DNA of 64,000 bases. It comes from Methylopila jiangsuensis. GTDB taxonomy: Bacteria > Pseudomonadota > Alphaproteobacteria > Rhizobiales > Methylopilaceae. Positions 10,064-19,408 of the stretch are shown piece after piece. The position numbers were made by a program, and so were the translations under genes. Positions within the stretch are counted from its first letter, which is position 1. Every line of letters starts with the position of its first letter. Below the pieces are notes generated by a model. It did no database searches, was not told the DNA's origin, and saw only the letters and a program-made list of their open reading frames with translations. The DNA is taken from NCBI RefSeq assembly GCF_027922305.1, contig NZ_BSFK01000016.1:921175-985174 (forward strand). Direction: 5' to 3'.

Positions 10064-11061
10064 TCGGCGGCGTCCATCTCCTCCGGCTCGACGCCGAGAC
10101 GGCGGAACAGGGCGCCGTCATGGTCCTCGCCGGGGTTGTCGGCGGTGAGCAGGGTGTCGCCCACGAAGATGGAGTTGGCGCCCGCCAGGAAGCACAGCGC
10201 CTGGGTCTCGTCCGACATCTCGGTGCGGCCGGCGGAGAGGCGCACATGGCTTTCCGGCATCATGATGCGGGCGACCGCGATGGTGCGCACGAAGGAGATC
10301 GGGTCGATGGGATCGGCGTTCTCCAGCTTGGTGCCGGGAATCGGGATCAGCATGTTGATCGGCACGCTCTCGGGCGCCTCGGCCATGTTGGCCAGGGTGC
10401 AGAGCATGTCGCAGCGGTCGTCCACCGTCTCGCCCATGCCGAGGATGCCGCCGGCGCAGACCTTCATGCCCGCCATGCGCACGTTGTCCAGCGTCTCCAG
10501 CCGGTCGGCGAAGGTGCGGCTGGTGATGATCTCCGAATAGTATCGCTCGGAGGTGTCAAGGTTGTGGTTGTAGTAGTCGAGGCCGGCGTCCTTCAGGCGG
10601 AAGGCCTGGTCCACGCTCAGCATGCCGAGCGTCATGCAGGTCTCCATGCCGAGGCCCTTCACGCCCTCGACCATGGCGACCACCATGTCCATGTCGCGTT
10701 CCTTCGGGCTGCGCCAGGCCGCGCCCATGCAGTAGCGGGTGGCGCCGCCGGCCTTGGCCTTGCGCGCCTCGTCGATGACCCGCTCCACCTCCATCAGCTT
10801 GGAGGCCTTCAGCTTCTCGCCGGGCATGCGGGCGGACTGGCTGCAGTAGCCGCAGTCCTCGGGGCAGCCGCCGGTCTTGATCGACAGCAGCTTCGACATC
10901 TGCACCCGGTTGGGATCGAAATGGCGGCGGTGGACCGTCTGGGCCTCGAACATCAGGTCGGCGAACGGCAGATCGTAGAGCCGCCGGGCCTCGGCGCGGG
11001 TCCAGTTCATCCGGAAAGGCGCGGTGCGCCCAGCCGCCTGCGCCAGATCGATCAGAGCCAT
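10060..11061 (-). CDS. bioB: Biotin synthase BioB (radical SAM)
   Basis: A protein of about 333 residues that inserts sulfur into dethiobiotin using a radical-SAM 4Fe-4S cluster and an auxiliary 2Fe-2S cluster. The radical-SAM motif [15 protein letters not shown] is present, as are [13 protein letters not shown] and the conserved YYNHNLDTS and [12 protein letters not shown] blocks. I prefer the ATG at 11061; a GTG two codons upstream (11067) is possible. It is the first gene of bioBFDAZ. A palindrome GGGTAT-CC-ATACCC lies at 11090-11103 in its promoter region. Confidence 0.97.
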   Translation of the reverse strand: MALIDLAQAAGRTAPFRMNWTRAEARRLYDLPFADLMFEAQTVHRRHFDPNRVQMSKLLSIKTGGCPEDCGYCSQSARMPGEKLKASKLMEVERVIDEARKAKAGGATRYCMGAAWRSPKERDMDMVVAMVEGVKGLGMETCMTLGMLSVDQAFRLKDAGLDYYNHNLDTSERYYSEIITSRTFADRLETLDNVRMAGMKVCAGGILGMGETVDDRCDMLCTLANMAEAPESVPINMLIPIPGTKLENADPIDPISFVRTIAVARIMMPESHVRLSAGRTEMSDETQALCFLAGANSIFVGDTLLTADNPGEDHDGALFRRLGVEPEEMDAAE

Positions 11062-11089
11062 CGTCACCGCCCGTGAGAATGCCGAAGTA

Positions 11090-11103
11090 GGGTATCCATA
11101 CCC
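11090..11103. promoter_or_regulatory. Palindrome upstream of bioB, candidate BioR-type operator
   Basis: GGGTAT-CC-ATACCC, arms perfect, lies 29 nt upstream of the bioB ATG. The GntR-family regulator BioR of alphaproteobacteria binds a TTATMKATAA-type palindrome; the core here (GTATCCATAC) shares the TAT/ATA half-sites but not the outer T/A, so this is at best a variant. No bioR gene is in the window. Confidence 0.4.
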
Positions 11104-11160
11104 CGCTTACACCGAATGCGCTGCAGCGCAAACTTCGCCAATGGACGCGGGGGGCGTCCG

Positions 11161-11655
11161 TCAGTGGCGCGGCGGCCGCAGCCGGATCAGGCGCTGGTCG
11201 GCCCAGTCGGCGAGCAGCGCCTTTTCATGCGCCAGCCGGTCGGACGACAGCCGCGACGACGGATTGGACAGGTAGTTCATGTCCGTCACCGTCTCGTCGC
11301 TTGCGGCCACCACGCGGCCGCGCTCCCGCACCTCGTAGCGCAGTTCGATACGGGGCGGCGTCACGTCGCGCAGCACGCGCACGTCCTCCATCCCCGTGCG
11401 CCACGGCTCGAAGCGTCCGGCGGGGCGCACTTTGAGCAACTCCACGCGAACGTCGCGGCCGGCCGGAAGGCGGCGGTCGAGCCTGCGCTGCAGGTCGCGC
11501 GCCAGATCCCGGAAGTTGGCGTCGCGCTCGGCCTGGCTGCGAAAAGCGTCCCGATCATAGGTTCGGGTGGCCGTCGAGGTCACGACGGCGGCGGCGTGCG
11601 CGGAGGCCGGGCAGGCCAGGAGCGCGAGGGCGAGCAGCGCGGTCGCAGATCGCAT
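11161..11655 (-). CDS. DUF3016-like periplasmic protein
   Basis: A 164-residue protein when started at the ATG at 11655, which has GGAG about 10 nt upstream and begins a clear signal peptide (MRSATALLALALLACPASAHA). The mature part carries the pattern of the uncharacterised DUF3016 family: a tyrosine-aspartate segment (TYDRDAF), a basic amphipathic region, then DVTPPRIELRYEVRERG and a DMNYLSNP block. Such proteins are small exported proteins of unknown role. It is divergent from the TonB receptor gene across the AT-rich region. The family call is by eye. Confidence 0.6.
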   Translation of the reverse strand: MRSATALLALALLACPASAHAAAVVTSTATRTYDRDAFRSQAERDANFRDLARDLQRRLDRRLPAGRDVRVELLKVRPAGRFEPWRTGMEDVRVLRDVTPPRIELRYEVRERGRVVAASDETVTDMNYLSNPSSRLSSDRLAHEKALLADWADQRLIRLRPPRH

Positions 11656-11829
11656 GGGAAGAAACTCCGAAACGGCCAGCGCCATCTTCCGCCGCGCTGT
11701 GGCGAAAACGTGACAGCAATTCCCGCTGCGCCTCGGCGTGTCGTGGTCTGCGGTCTGGCGGCCGAGCGCAAAGATCTTCAACGCCTGCTTATGAGTGTAG
11801 ACGCATTCATCACGAAGTTGTGAGTTCGC

Positions 11830-12070
11830 GGTGAAATAATGATCTGACGGTGTTTTTCTTCGGGCATGATAAAATTGTCGTCCAACGTTAGTATAGCATA
11901 CTCCTATTTTGAGCGATGGTAGGGTGATCGTGTATATATTTGTTTATTATAATTATTATAACTATATTGTGTAATTATTATAAATAAGGGTGGAAAATTG
12001 AATTTGAAATCCCGCGCGGCGTCCGTTTAACGGCCACAGAGTTGTCACTCTGTCTGGAGCGCCCCCCGCC
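11830..12070. promoter_or_regulatory. AT-rich regulatory region upstream of the TonB receptor
   Basis: About 240 nt of strikingly AT-rich DNA inside a GC-rich chromosome, with no gene. It contains the palindromes AGTAT-AGC-ATACT (11890-11902) and TTATAAT-T-ATTATAA (11947-11961), and the inverted repeat ACAGAG-6-CTCTGT (12036-12053) just before the GGAG ribosome site of the receptor gene. These are candidate binding sites for an iron-responsive regulator, expected for a siderophore receptor. I cannot match them to a defined Irr or RirA consensus. Confidence 0.5.
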
Positions 12071-14251
12071 ATGGCACGTTCACTTCTGGTTCTGTCCGCT
12101 GCCGCCGGCCTTGCCGCCGCCGCTCCGGCCGCCGCCCAGCAGGCGGGGGGCGCGACGCAGCTTGAGGAAATCCAGGTCGAGGGACAGGGCTCGGCGCGCA
12201 CCTCCGGCGACGGCGCGGCGGGCGTCGTAAGCAACGACGGCTATGTGGCCAAGACCACTCGCACGGCCACCAAGACCGAGACCCCGGTGCATGAGGCGCC
12301 CGCCACCATCAACACGGTGACGCAGAAGCAGATCGCGGACCGCAATCCCCAGAACCTTCAGGAGGCGCTGTACTATACGCCGGGCGTGCGCAGCGGCGCC
12401 TTCGGCTTCGATCCGCGCTTCGACAGCTTCTTCATCCGCGGCGTGGACGTCACCTACACCGGCGTGTTCCGGGACGGCCTGCGCCAGTTCAGCAGCCCGA
12501 GCGGCCTGTTCCGGCTGGAGCCCTATGGGCTGGAGGCGATCTCGATCCTGAAGGGGCCGTCCTCGGCGCTGTACGGCGCCGGAGCTTCGGTCGGCGTCAT
12601 CGACCTGATCTCCAAGCGCCCGACGGACTATAGGTTCGGCGAGGTGGAGGTCCAGACCGGCTCCTTCGACCGCAAGCAGGTGAACTTCGACATCGGCGGC
12701 CCTCTCAACGAGCAGGGGACGGTGCTCTACCGTCTCACCGCTCTGGCGCGGGACGCCAACACCGAGATGGAGCGGGTGCCCGATGACCGGGTCTTCATCG
12801 CGCCCGCGGTGACCTTCCGCCCGAGCGATGCGACCGAAATCACGGTGCTCAGCGAGTTCCTGCGCGGCAAGACGGGCGGCTCGGCGGCTTTCGTGAACGC
12901 CTATGACGCGTCCTTCAATCCGACCGGCGCCACCCGCACGCCCCTCGCCAATGGCGACTTCAACGATTTCACCCAGGATCAGGGCCGCATCGGCTATGAG
13001 TTCAAGCACGCTTTCAGCGACAGCGTGAGCCTGCACCAGAACGCCCGTTTCTCGGCGCTCAGCCAGCGCGAGGAATACAATGGCCGGTACGACACGGTCT
13101 CGGAAGCCGGCGGCGCCGGGCTGGTCAAGGAGCAGTTCGCGGCGCTCGCGGCCGACACCTATCTGAAGACCGACTTCAGGACCGGCGAACTGGCGCACAC
13201 GCTGCTCACGGGCGTGGACATCAGTCTACTGAAATACTCGTCGAAATATGCCCTCAGCTCCTATGATGATCCGAACGCCATCCCGACGCCCGACTTCGGC
13301 TCCCTCGCGGCGACCCCGTCCCGGGCGCGCCAGGACCAGAGCCTGATCGGCGTCTACGCCCAGGACGAGCTGAAGTGGAACGCGTGGCGGCTGACACTCA
13401 ACGCCCGTTACGACTGGTTCGACAGCATCTACAAGTCCAACGATGTCGTTGCGAACTACAACGCCGATGGAACAATTGGCGGTTATGACCGTGTGAAGGA
13501 CACCCAGAGGCAGAACGACGGCAAGTTCACCGGCCGCGCCGGCCTGAGCTACGTCACCGCTTTCGGGCTCACGCCCTATGTGGGCTACGGCACATCCTTC
13601 GTGCCGAACCCCGGCACGGTGATCGACGGCACGGTGACAAGGCCGACGCTGGGCGAGCAGGTCGAAGCCGGCGTGAAGTACAAGTTCCCGGACGTGAACG
13701 CCACGATCAACGCCTCCGTGTTCAACCTCCGCCAAGACGACGGCGTGGTCTATGCGGTGGTCGGCACGGAGAACCGGCAGACCCAGCTCGACTTCCGCTC
13801 GCGCGGCTTCGAGATCGACGGCGCGGCGACGTTCGAGAACGGCGTCAGCCTGCAGGCGTCCTACGCCTACACCGACACGAAGATCGCGAAGCCCGACAGC
13901 ATCAAGGGCAAAGAGCTGACCAGCACGCCGAAGCATTCGTTCTCGCTCTGGGGCGGCTATGACGTGCAGAACGGCGCCGCCAAGGGCCTGAGCCTCGGCG
14001 CCGGCGTGCGCTACACCGGCCGCAATTTCGGCGACAATGACAACCGCGCCGTCATCGCCAACACGGCTCGCGCCTTCGTCGACGCAAAGATCGCCTACGA
14101 GCTCGAAAACCTCACCCCGAAGCTGAAGGGCGTGAAGCTGCAGGTGAACGCCACCAACCTGCTCGACAAGGTCGAGCAGGTCTGCTCGTCCAACTACTGC
14201 TACTGGGACGAGGGCCGGAAGGTCATCGCCAGCCTGAAGTACCGCTGGTGA
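12071..14251 (+). CDS. TonB-dependent siderophore receptor
   Basis: A 726-residue outer-membrane receptor that imports ferric siderophores with TonB energy. A signal peptide ends near AAPAAAQQ (residues about 20-24). The plug domain is at residues about 65-190, with NLQEALYYTPGVRSG, FFIRGVDVTYTGVFRDGLRQF and ISILKGPSSALYGAGASVGVIDL, typical of the ferrichrome/ferrioxamine/pyoverdine receptor class. The rest is a 22-strand barrel that ends in the aromatic YRW signature; a Cys pair (CSSNYC) sits just before the end, as is common in this class. It overlaps the permease gene by 4 nt, implying one uptake operon. The siderophore is not identifiable. Confidence 0.93.
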   Translation: MARSLLVLSAAAGLAAAAPAAAQQAGGATQLEEIQVEGQGSARTSGDGAAGVVSNDGYVAKTTRTATKTETPVHEAPATINTVTQKQIADRNPQNLQEALYYTPGVRSGAFGFDPRFDSFFIRGVDVTYTGVFRDGLRQFSSPSGLFRLEPYGLEAISILKGPSSALYGAGASVGVIDLISKRPTDYRFGEVEVQTGSFDRKQVNFDIGGPLNEQGTVLYRLTALARDANTEMERVPDDRVFIAPAVTFRPSDATEITVLSEFLRGKTGGSAAFVNAYDASFNPTGATRTPLANGDFNDFTQDQGRIGYEFKHAFSDSVSLHQNARFSALSQREEYNGRYDTVSEAGGAGLVKEQFAALAADTYLKTDFRTGELAHTLLTGVDISLLKYSSKYALSSYDDPNAIPTPDFGSLAATPSRARQDQSLIGVYAQDELKWNAWRLTLNARYDWFDSIYKSNDVVANYNADGTIGGYDRVKDTQRQNDGKFTGRAGLSYVTAFGLTPYVGYGTSFVPNPGTVIDGTVTRPTLGEQVEAGVKYKFPDVNATINASVFNLRQDDGVVYAVVGTENRQTQLDFRSRGFEIDGAATFENGVSLQASYAYTDTKIAKPDSIKGKELTSTPKHSFSLWGGYDVQNGAAKGLSLGAGVRYTGRNFGDNDNRAVIANTARAFVDAKIAYELENLTPKLKGVKLQVNATNLLDKVEQVCSSNYCYWDEGRKVIASLKYRW

Positions 14252-15486
14252 GCGCGGCGGAGGCGGCGGGGGCTCCCAGACGCCTCGCCTCGCCGGCGGA
14301 GGTGGTCGCCGGACTCGCCGGCGTCTACATGGCCCAGAGCGTGATCGGCGGCGTCACCTTCCAGGGTCTGCCCGCCGTGCTCCGGCAGGACGGCGCGTCG
14401 CTGAGCGAGATCGGCATGCTGCTGGTCACGGTGGCGCCGTGGTCGTTCAAGTTTCTCTGGTCGCCGTGGGTCGAAAGCTACCGCCTCCCGGCGGGGCGGC
14501 CGCACCGCTCGCGCCAGGTGGTGCTGATCGGCGGCGTGGTGGTCATGGCCATGATGGTCGGGGCGGGATTGGCGGGACCCGGCGCGCTCGGCCTGCTGAT
14601 GACGCTGCTCACCATCGCGGCTTTCGCTACCGCGACGGTGGATATCGCCTGCGACGGCTACGCGGTGGAGACCCTGTCGGAGCGGCATCGCGGCTGGGGC
14701 AACGCCGCCCAGGTGGCCGGCGCCTATGCGGGCACGGCGATCGGCGGCGGGCTGTTTCTGGTGCTGGTGGACCATCTCGGCTGGGCCTTCGCCTGCTTCG
14801 CCATGGCGGCGGCGCTGGCCGCGCTCTGCGCCCTGTTCGTGCTCGGGCGCGATGGTCCCCGCCCGCCGCGGGCGGCGGACGCGGAGCGCCCCAATCTGCG
14901 CGCCGCGCTCCGGCGCCGCGAGGTGCGCTACGGCCTGCTGCTGGTCGCGCTCTATGTGGTCGGCCAGAAATGGGCGATGGTGCTGATCGGCCCCTATCTG
15001 GTGGACGCGGGCCTCAGCCTCACGTGGATCGGCGTCATCAACGGGTTCGGCGGCATGGGCGCGGGCGTGCTCGGCGCGCTCATGGGCGGCGGCCTCGTGC
15101 GGCGCTTCGGCGGCGGCCGGGTGGCCATCGTCTCCATGGGGCTGCAGGCGGCGGTCACGCTCGGCTTCGCCGTCTCCGCGGCCTATGGGCTGCATGGTGC
15201 GTGGATCGTGGCCGCTCTCGCGCTTCTGAACGCGGTGGTGATGGCGGTGGGATTCGTGGCGCTCTACGCGCGGCTGATGGGCTACGCCTCGCTCGATCAG
15301 GCCGGCGTGGACTTCACCCTGTTTCAGTGCGCGGACGCGATCGCGAGCGTGGCGGGCTGGCTTGGCGCCAGCGCCTTTGGCGACGCTCTCGGCTACGCTT
15401 GGTGCTTCGGGCTGACCGGGGCGGTGGCGGTCGCGGCGACCTTCGTGCTCGCGCCGGCGTTCCGGCGAGCGGACGCCGCGCTCTGA
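14248..15486 (+). CDS. RhtX/FptX-like siderophore permease (MFS)
   Basis: A 412-residue protein with about 12 predicted membrane helices, starting at GTG 14248 inside the stop of the receptor gene (GTGA overlap). The opening EVVAGLAGVYMAQSVIGG and the APWSFKFLWSPWVESYRLP block match the RhtX/FptX type of single-component inner-membrane siderophore importers (rhizobactin, pyochelin), related to AmpG. Together with the TonB receptor it makes a minimal ferric-siderophore uptake pair that needs no ABC transporter. AmpG-like muropeptide transport is the alternative, but the gene pairing argues against it. Confidence 0.85.
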   Translation: MSAAEAAGAPRRLASPAEVVAGLAGVYMAQSVIGGVTFQGLPAVLRQDGASLSEIGMLLVTVAPWSFKFLWSPWVESYRLPAGRPHRSRQVVLIGGVVVMAMMVGAGLAGPGALGLLMTLLTIAAFATATVDIACDGYAVETLSERHRGWGNAAQVAGAYAGTAIGGGLFLVLVDHLGWAFACFAMAAALAALCALFVLGRDGPRPPRAADAERPNLRAALRRREVRYGLLLVALYVVGQKWAMVLIGPYLVDAGLSLTWIGVINGFGGMGAGVLGALMGGGLVRRFGGGRVAIVSMGLQAAVTLGFAVSAAYGLHGAWIVAALALLNAVVMAVGFVALYARLMGYASLDQAGVDFTLFQCADAIASVAGWLGASAFGDALGYAWCFGLTGAVAVAATFVLAPAFRRADAAL

Positions 15487-15490
15487 GCGT

Positions 15491-16384
15491 TCAGGACTGT
15501 CCGGCGGCGAGAACCGGCGACGGGCGCGCGTCGCCATGGGCGGGCGCGGCGGCGTTCGCGCCGCCGGCGCGCAGGATGGCGTCCGCCAGATCGTCGAGCT
15601 GCCGGCGCAGGTCGATGAGGACCGGCTGCTCCGCCCCGCCTGCGGGCAGAGCGAGCCCGGCGCGGGCGATCTCGGCCCGCAGCGCCACATAGCCTTCGGT
15701 TTCTTCCGCGAGCCGGCGCTCCGCGATCACGCGCGCGGCCTGGGCGTCGGCCACGCGGGCGGTCTCCGCCCCGAGCAGGGCGTCGAGCTCCGCCTCCCGC
15801 GCTTTGGCTCGGGAAAGCTCGGTCTCGAGCTCGCGCTCCGTTTCCCGTGCGGCGGCCAGCGCTGCGGTGACGCCGGCGAGTTCGATGCTGAGGTCGTTCG
15901 CTTTCGCTGAGGCCGCGGCCCCGTCCTTCAGGGCCTGCTCGCGGCCGCGTTCGGCGGCGCGGCGCTCCTGCTGGGCGGTCTCCAGCGCCGTCGCGGTCTC
16001 CCGGCTCTGGGCGCTCGCCTGCTCGAGATCGCCCCGCGCTTCGGCGGCCGCCGCCTCCAGCGATGTCAGCCGCGCGCGCAGATCGGTGATCTCCGCCTTC
16101 TGTGCGAGATCCTGGCCGACCCGCTTTCCGGCCTCGATCCGCTCCCGGGCGGCCTCTGCGAGCTTCGCCTCGGCGCGCCGCTCCGTCGCGCGCGTCTCCA
16201 CTGCATGGGCCGCGCGCAGCCGGTCCTGAGCCGCGACGATCTCGGCGAGCGACGCCGGAAGCTGTGCCGTAAGCCGCCGCGTGGTGAGCCGCACGGCGCG
16301 TCGCCAGAACAGCGGCAGGAACAGCAGCAGAAGCAGCGTGGCGAGGCAGGCGCCGGCGAAGGCGTAGAGAAGGGGCTCGACCAT
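15491..16384 (-). CDS. Membrane-anchored coiled-coil protein
   Basis: A 297-residue protein with one N-terminal membrane helix (residues about 5-27, LLYAFAGACLATLLLLLFLPLF), then a long Ala/Glu/Arg-rich coiled coil (residues about 45-240) and a short C-terminal tail. It has no catalytic motif. The topology (short N-terminal anchor, cytoplasmic or periplasmic rod) resembles many uncharacterised alphaproteobacterial scaffold proteins. It converges on the permease gene with only 4 nt between stops. Confidence 0.7.
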   Translation of the reverse strand: MVEPLLYAFAGACLATLLLLLFLPLFWRRAVRLTTRRLTAQLPASLAEIVAAQDRLRAAHAVETRATERRAEAKLAEAARERIEAGKRVGQDLAQKAEITDLRARLTSLEAAAAEARGDLEQASAQSRETATALETAQQERRAAERGREQALKDGAAASAKANDLSIELAGVTAALAAARETERELETELSRAKAREAELDALLGAETARVADAQAARVIAERRLAEETEGYVALRAEIARAGLALPAGGAEQPVLIDLRRQLDDLADAILRAGGANAAAPAHGDARPSPVLAAGQS

Positions 16385-16500
16385 TCAGGCGTGCTCGCGC
16401 GGGCGACATGGGCAATGCGCCGGCGCCGAGGGCGCCCGCGAGGCCGCGGACCATGAGCGTGTCAGGATGGCACGTCGCGACCCTAGGGCCAAGCCGCGCC

Positions 16501-17121
16501 TCAGAACGGATTCCAGGTCGAGCGCGGCGTGAACTTCAGGTAGCCCATGTTGACGCCGAGCCGCGCGCCGACGCCGGTGCGGATGGGCACCAGCACGGTC
16601 TCGTAGTCTTTCAGCGCGGTCATGCCGAGGCCGCCGACCAGATAGGCCGAGCCGTCGATGCCCACGAAGCGGTTGAAGATCGCCGTCTTGGAGGGAAGGT
16701 TGTAGACGAGGATCATGGTGCGGGCGCCGTCGCCGCCGAAGTCGAAACCGAGCGACGGACCCTGCCAGTAGACCTTGCCTTCGCCGCCGTCGCGGGTGAA
16801 CAGCGTGCCCTCGCCGTAGCGCAGGCCGCCGACGAAGGCGCCGCTGGCCTCCTCGCCGAGAATGTAGCCGTTGGGCTCGCCCCACTGGGCGGTGGCCCGC
16901 TCCACGATGCCGCCAAGGCCGCGCGACATGGAGCCGAAGAAGGCGTGGCCCTTGTCCAGAACCTCCTGCGCGGAATAGGTCGGTCCGCGCGGCGTGCCGT
17001 AGGCGCTGTCGGAATAGGCGGCGCGCGTCGAGGCGGGGCCGGCGTACTGCGCGTCAGCCGCGCCGGCGGCGACAAGTCCGGCCACGAGCGCGGCGGCGGC
17101 GGCGGGCGTTCTCCACGTCAT
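16501..17121 (-). CDS. EipA-like DUF1134 envelope protein
   Basis: A 206-residue exported protein; the ATG at 17121 has AAGGAG 7 nt upstream and starts a signal peptide (residues 1-24, ending ADAQ). The mature part has the DUF1134 pattern: a YSAQEVLDKGHAFFGSMSRGLGG helix, then Gly-rich beta segments (GGLRYGEGTLF, SLGFDFGGDGART, FVGIDGSAYLVGGLGM) and a C-terminal IRTGVGARLGVNMGYLKFT. EipA of Brucella is the studied member, a periplasmic beta-barrel-like protein needed for envelope integrity. The same role is inferred here. Confidence 0.85.
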   Translation of the reverse strand: MTWRTPAAAAALVAGLVAAGAADAQYAGPASTRAAYSDSAYGTPRGPTYSAQEVLDKGHAFFGSMSRGLGGIVERATAQWGEPNGYILGEEASGAFVGGLRYGEGTLFTRDGGEGKVYWQGPSLGFDFGGDGARTMILVYNLPSKTAIFNRFVGIDGSAYLVGGLGMTALKDYETVLVPIRTGVGARLGVNMGYLKFTPRSTWNPF

Positions 17122-17273
17122 CGCGGTGCTCCTTCTCGTTTCGGGGGCGCGGGGACCCAAGCGTGCGGGTTTCGCGCGATTCGATACAATTTGAGCGATC
17201 CGTTTTACTCAAAGGTGAACGCCGGCGAGGTATGCCAAGGGGGAGCAGGGAAACGCCGTTCGACCGGCGCAGG

Positions 17274-17750
17274 ATGACAGGACGTTCCGTGGCTTCTCGC
17301 ACCCACATCGCGGCGGCGCTCCTCGCGGGCCTCATGGCGGCGACGTCGGCCCAGGCCCTGCCGGGGCTGGACGAGCGCACCGTGACCGACCCCGCCACCG
17401 GCGTCGCGCTCTACGGCTACGATCCCGTGGCCTATTTCGTGGAGAAGCGCGCCGTGCGCGGCCGCCGGGATTTCGAGGCCGAATGGAACGGCGTCGCCTG
17501 GCGGTTCGCCAGCGAGGCGAACCGCGCCGCCTTCCTGTCCGCCCCCGAGGTCTACGCCCCCCGCTTCGGCGGCTACGCGCCCGGCGCGGTCGCGAACGGC
17601 GCGGCGGCGCCCGGCCACCCGCTGATCTTCGCGGTGCGCGAGGAGCGGCTCTATCTGTTCCGCAGCCCGGCGGAGCGGGATTCATTCGCCGATCCGCGCG
17701 CGGCGGAACAGGCGTGGCCCGCGGTCGAGGCCGAACTGCCGCGCGGCTGA
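17274..17750 (+). CDS. Exported YHS-domain protein
   Basis: A 158-residue protein with a signal peptide (residues about 1-27, LLAGLMAATSAQA) and a YHS-like domain: GVALYGYDPVAYFVEKRAVRG, then FEAEWNGVAWRFASEANRAAFLSAPEVYAPRFGGYAPGAV. In this family the domain is thought to bind metal or an unknown ligand; exported forms like this occur across Proteobacteria without an assigned role. An in-frame ATG at 17232 would lengthen the N terminus, but the 17274 start leaves a better signal peptide. It is divergent from the EipA-like gene. Confidence 0.8.
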   Translation: MTGRSVASRTHIAAALLAGLMAATSAQALPGLDERTVTDPATGVALYGYDPVAYFVEKRAVRGRRDFEAEWNGVAWRFASEANRAAFLSAPEVYAPRFGGYAPGAVANGAAAPGHPLIFAVREERLYLFRSPAERDSFADPRAAEQAWPAVEAELPRG

Positions 17751-17754
17751 GGCT

Positions 17755-18582
17755 TCAGCCCCGCGCGCCCCGGTCCCGCGCGCCCCAAGCCACGAAGCCG
17801 CCGTTGCGGAAGCCGTCCGCGCTCTTGCCGTAGAGGAAGGGCGCGCCGTCGGGGGCGGTGACAGCGCCGCCGGCGGCGACCAGCACGGCGTGGCCCGCGG
17901 CGGTGTCCCATTCCATGGTCGGGCCGAAGCGCGGATAGACGTCGGCCGCGCCTTCCGCCACCAGGCAGAACTTCAGCGACGAGCCGGCGGAGCGGCGCTC
18001 GGCGACGCCGAGCCGCTCCAGAAACGCCTCTGTCTCCGGATCGGCGTGGCTGCGGCTCGCCACCGCGCACAGCCGGCCCGCGACGCCTGCGCGGACCATG
18101 ACCGGCGCGAAGGCCTCAGGGGCCGGCGTCGCCCGGAGGGCCGCGCTCGCCTTGCGGGCGCCGAGCCCGGCGGCGCCGAGCCAGGTTCCGCCGAGCGCCG
18201 GCGCGTGGACGCAGCCGGCCACGGGCGCGCCGTCGACGACAAGCCCCACATTCACCGTGAACTCGCCGTTGCGCGCCAGGAACTCCCGCGTGCCGTCCAG
18301 CGGATCGACCAGAAGGAAGGCGGACGGCGCCTCGGTCGGCGCGCCGTCGCGGGAGACCGCTTCCTCCGCGATCACGCCCACGCCCGGCAGCAGCCGCGCC
18401 AGTCCGGCGAGCAGAACCTCCTCCGCCCGCTCGTCCGCCGCCGTCACCGGGCTGCGGTCGCCCTTCTCGCGGACCGCGACGGCTTCGGCGTCGTAGACGT
18501 CGAGGATGACCCGGCCGGCCTCGGCGCAGAGCTCCGACAGGGCGGCGAGCAGACGGGCGTCGGCGGCGGGTGAGACGGTCAT
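17755..18582 (-). CDS. cysQ: 3'(2'),5'-bisphosphate nucleotidase CysQ
   Basis: A 275-residue inositol-monophosphatase-superfamily enzyme that removes the 3' phosphate from PAP, the by-product of sulfate assimilation. Metal-binding motifs are present: the Glu-Glu pair in GVIAEEAVS, FLLVDPLDGTREFLARNGEFTVNVGLV, and the C-terminal PTMEWDTAAGHAVL. The GTREF form is typical of CysQ rather than SuhB. It converges on the YHS gene with 4 nt between stops. It fits a cell with active sulfur metabolism but is far from the sulfur island. Confidence 0.9.
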   Translation of the reverse strand: MTVSPAADARLLAALSELCAEAGRVILDVYDAEAVAVREKGDRSPVTAADERAEEVLLAGLARLLPGVGVIAEEAVSRDGAPTEAPSAFLLVDPLDGTREFLARNGEFTVNVGLVVDGAPVAGCVHAPALGGTWLGAAGLGARKASAALRATPAPEAFAPVMVRAGVAGRLCAVASRSHADPETEAFLERLGVAERRSAGSSLKFCLVAEGAADVYPRFGPTMEWDTAAGHAVLVAAGGAVTAPDGAPFLYGKSADGFRNGGFVAWGARDRGARG

Positions 18583-18724
18583 GGCATCGGGCCTCGGACG
18601 GAGCGTAACCCGTCCGCGCCTTGAGGGCGGGGGCGGGGGCGTGTATCAGGCGAAGAGGGCTGATAAGGCCTTGCGAGTCGCCTCGCGTGACGATGGTTCA
18701 TCCCAAGCCTTGGCAGGAGCCTCC

Positions 18725-19408
18725 ATGTCAACCTCCGACTCCGCGCCGTCCTCGGGCGTGATCACGCTGGATGGGCTGGATCTCGCGGCGCTGATCGCGA
18801 GCCGCGTCTGCCACGACGTCATCAGCCCGGTGGGCGCCATCGTCAACGGCCTCGAAATCCTCGAGGACGAGAAGGACGAGGGCATGCGCGGCTTCGCCTT
18901 CGACCTCATCAAGAAGAGCGCGGCGCAGGCCTCCGCCCGGCTGCAGTTCTGCCGCATCGCCTTCGGCGCGGCGGGATCGGCGGCGGCGGTGCTCGATCTC
19001 GGCGACGCCGAGCAGGTGGCGCGCGGCTTCATCGAGGACCAGAAGACCAAGCTGGTCTGGGAGGCGAAGCGCCAGCTCCTGCTCAAGAACAAGGTGAAGC
19101 TGCTGCTGAATCTGGTGCTGGTGGCCACCACCACCATCCCCCGCGGCGGCGTGATCACCGTGACCTCGGACGGCGACGGCGACGAGGGCACCTCGTTCCG
19201 CATCTCCGCCACCGGCCCCACCGCCCGGGTGCCGGCCAATGTGGTGGACCTGCTCGCCGGCCGCGCGCCCGAAGACCGGGTCGACGCCCACGTGATCCAG
19301 CCGTTCTACGCCGGGCTGGTCGCCCGCGCGGCCAACATGGCGGTCACGATCGAAGCCGAAACCGGCGGCGAAACCATCGTCACCTGCGCGGTTCCCATTT
19401 CGGCCTGA
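18725..19408 (+). CDS. chpT: Histidine phosphotransferase ChpT
   Basis: A 227-residue protein that, in alphaproteobacteria, passes phosphate from the kinase CckA to the cell-cycle regulators CtrA and CpdR. The phosphorylated His lies in ASRVCHDVISPVGAIVNGLEIL (residues about 28-49), followed by a dimerising helical hairpin and a degenerate ATPase-like C-terminal fold. The ATG at 18725 has AGGAG 6 nt upstream. The match to the ChpT family is strong because of the DVISPVGAI...GLE helix. It is likely monocistronic. Confidence 0.9.
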   Translation: MSTSDSAPSSGVITLDGLDLAALIASRVCHDVISPVGAIVNGLEILEDEKDEGMRGFAFDLIKKSAAQASARLQFCRIAFGAAGSAAAVLDLGDAEQVARGFIEDQKTKLVWEAKRQLLLKNKVKLLLNLVLVATTTIPRGGVITVTSDGDGDEGTSFRISATGPTARVPANVVDLLAGRAPEDRVDAHVIQPFYAGLVARAANMAVTIEAETGGETIVTCAVPISA

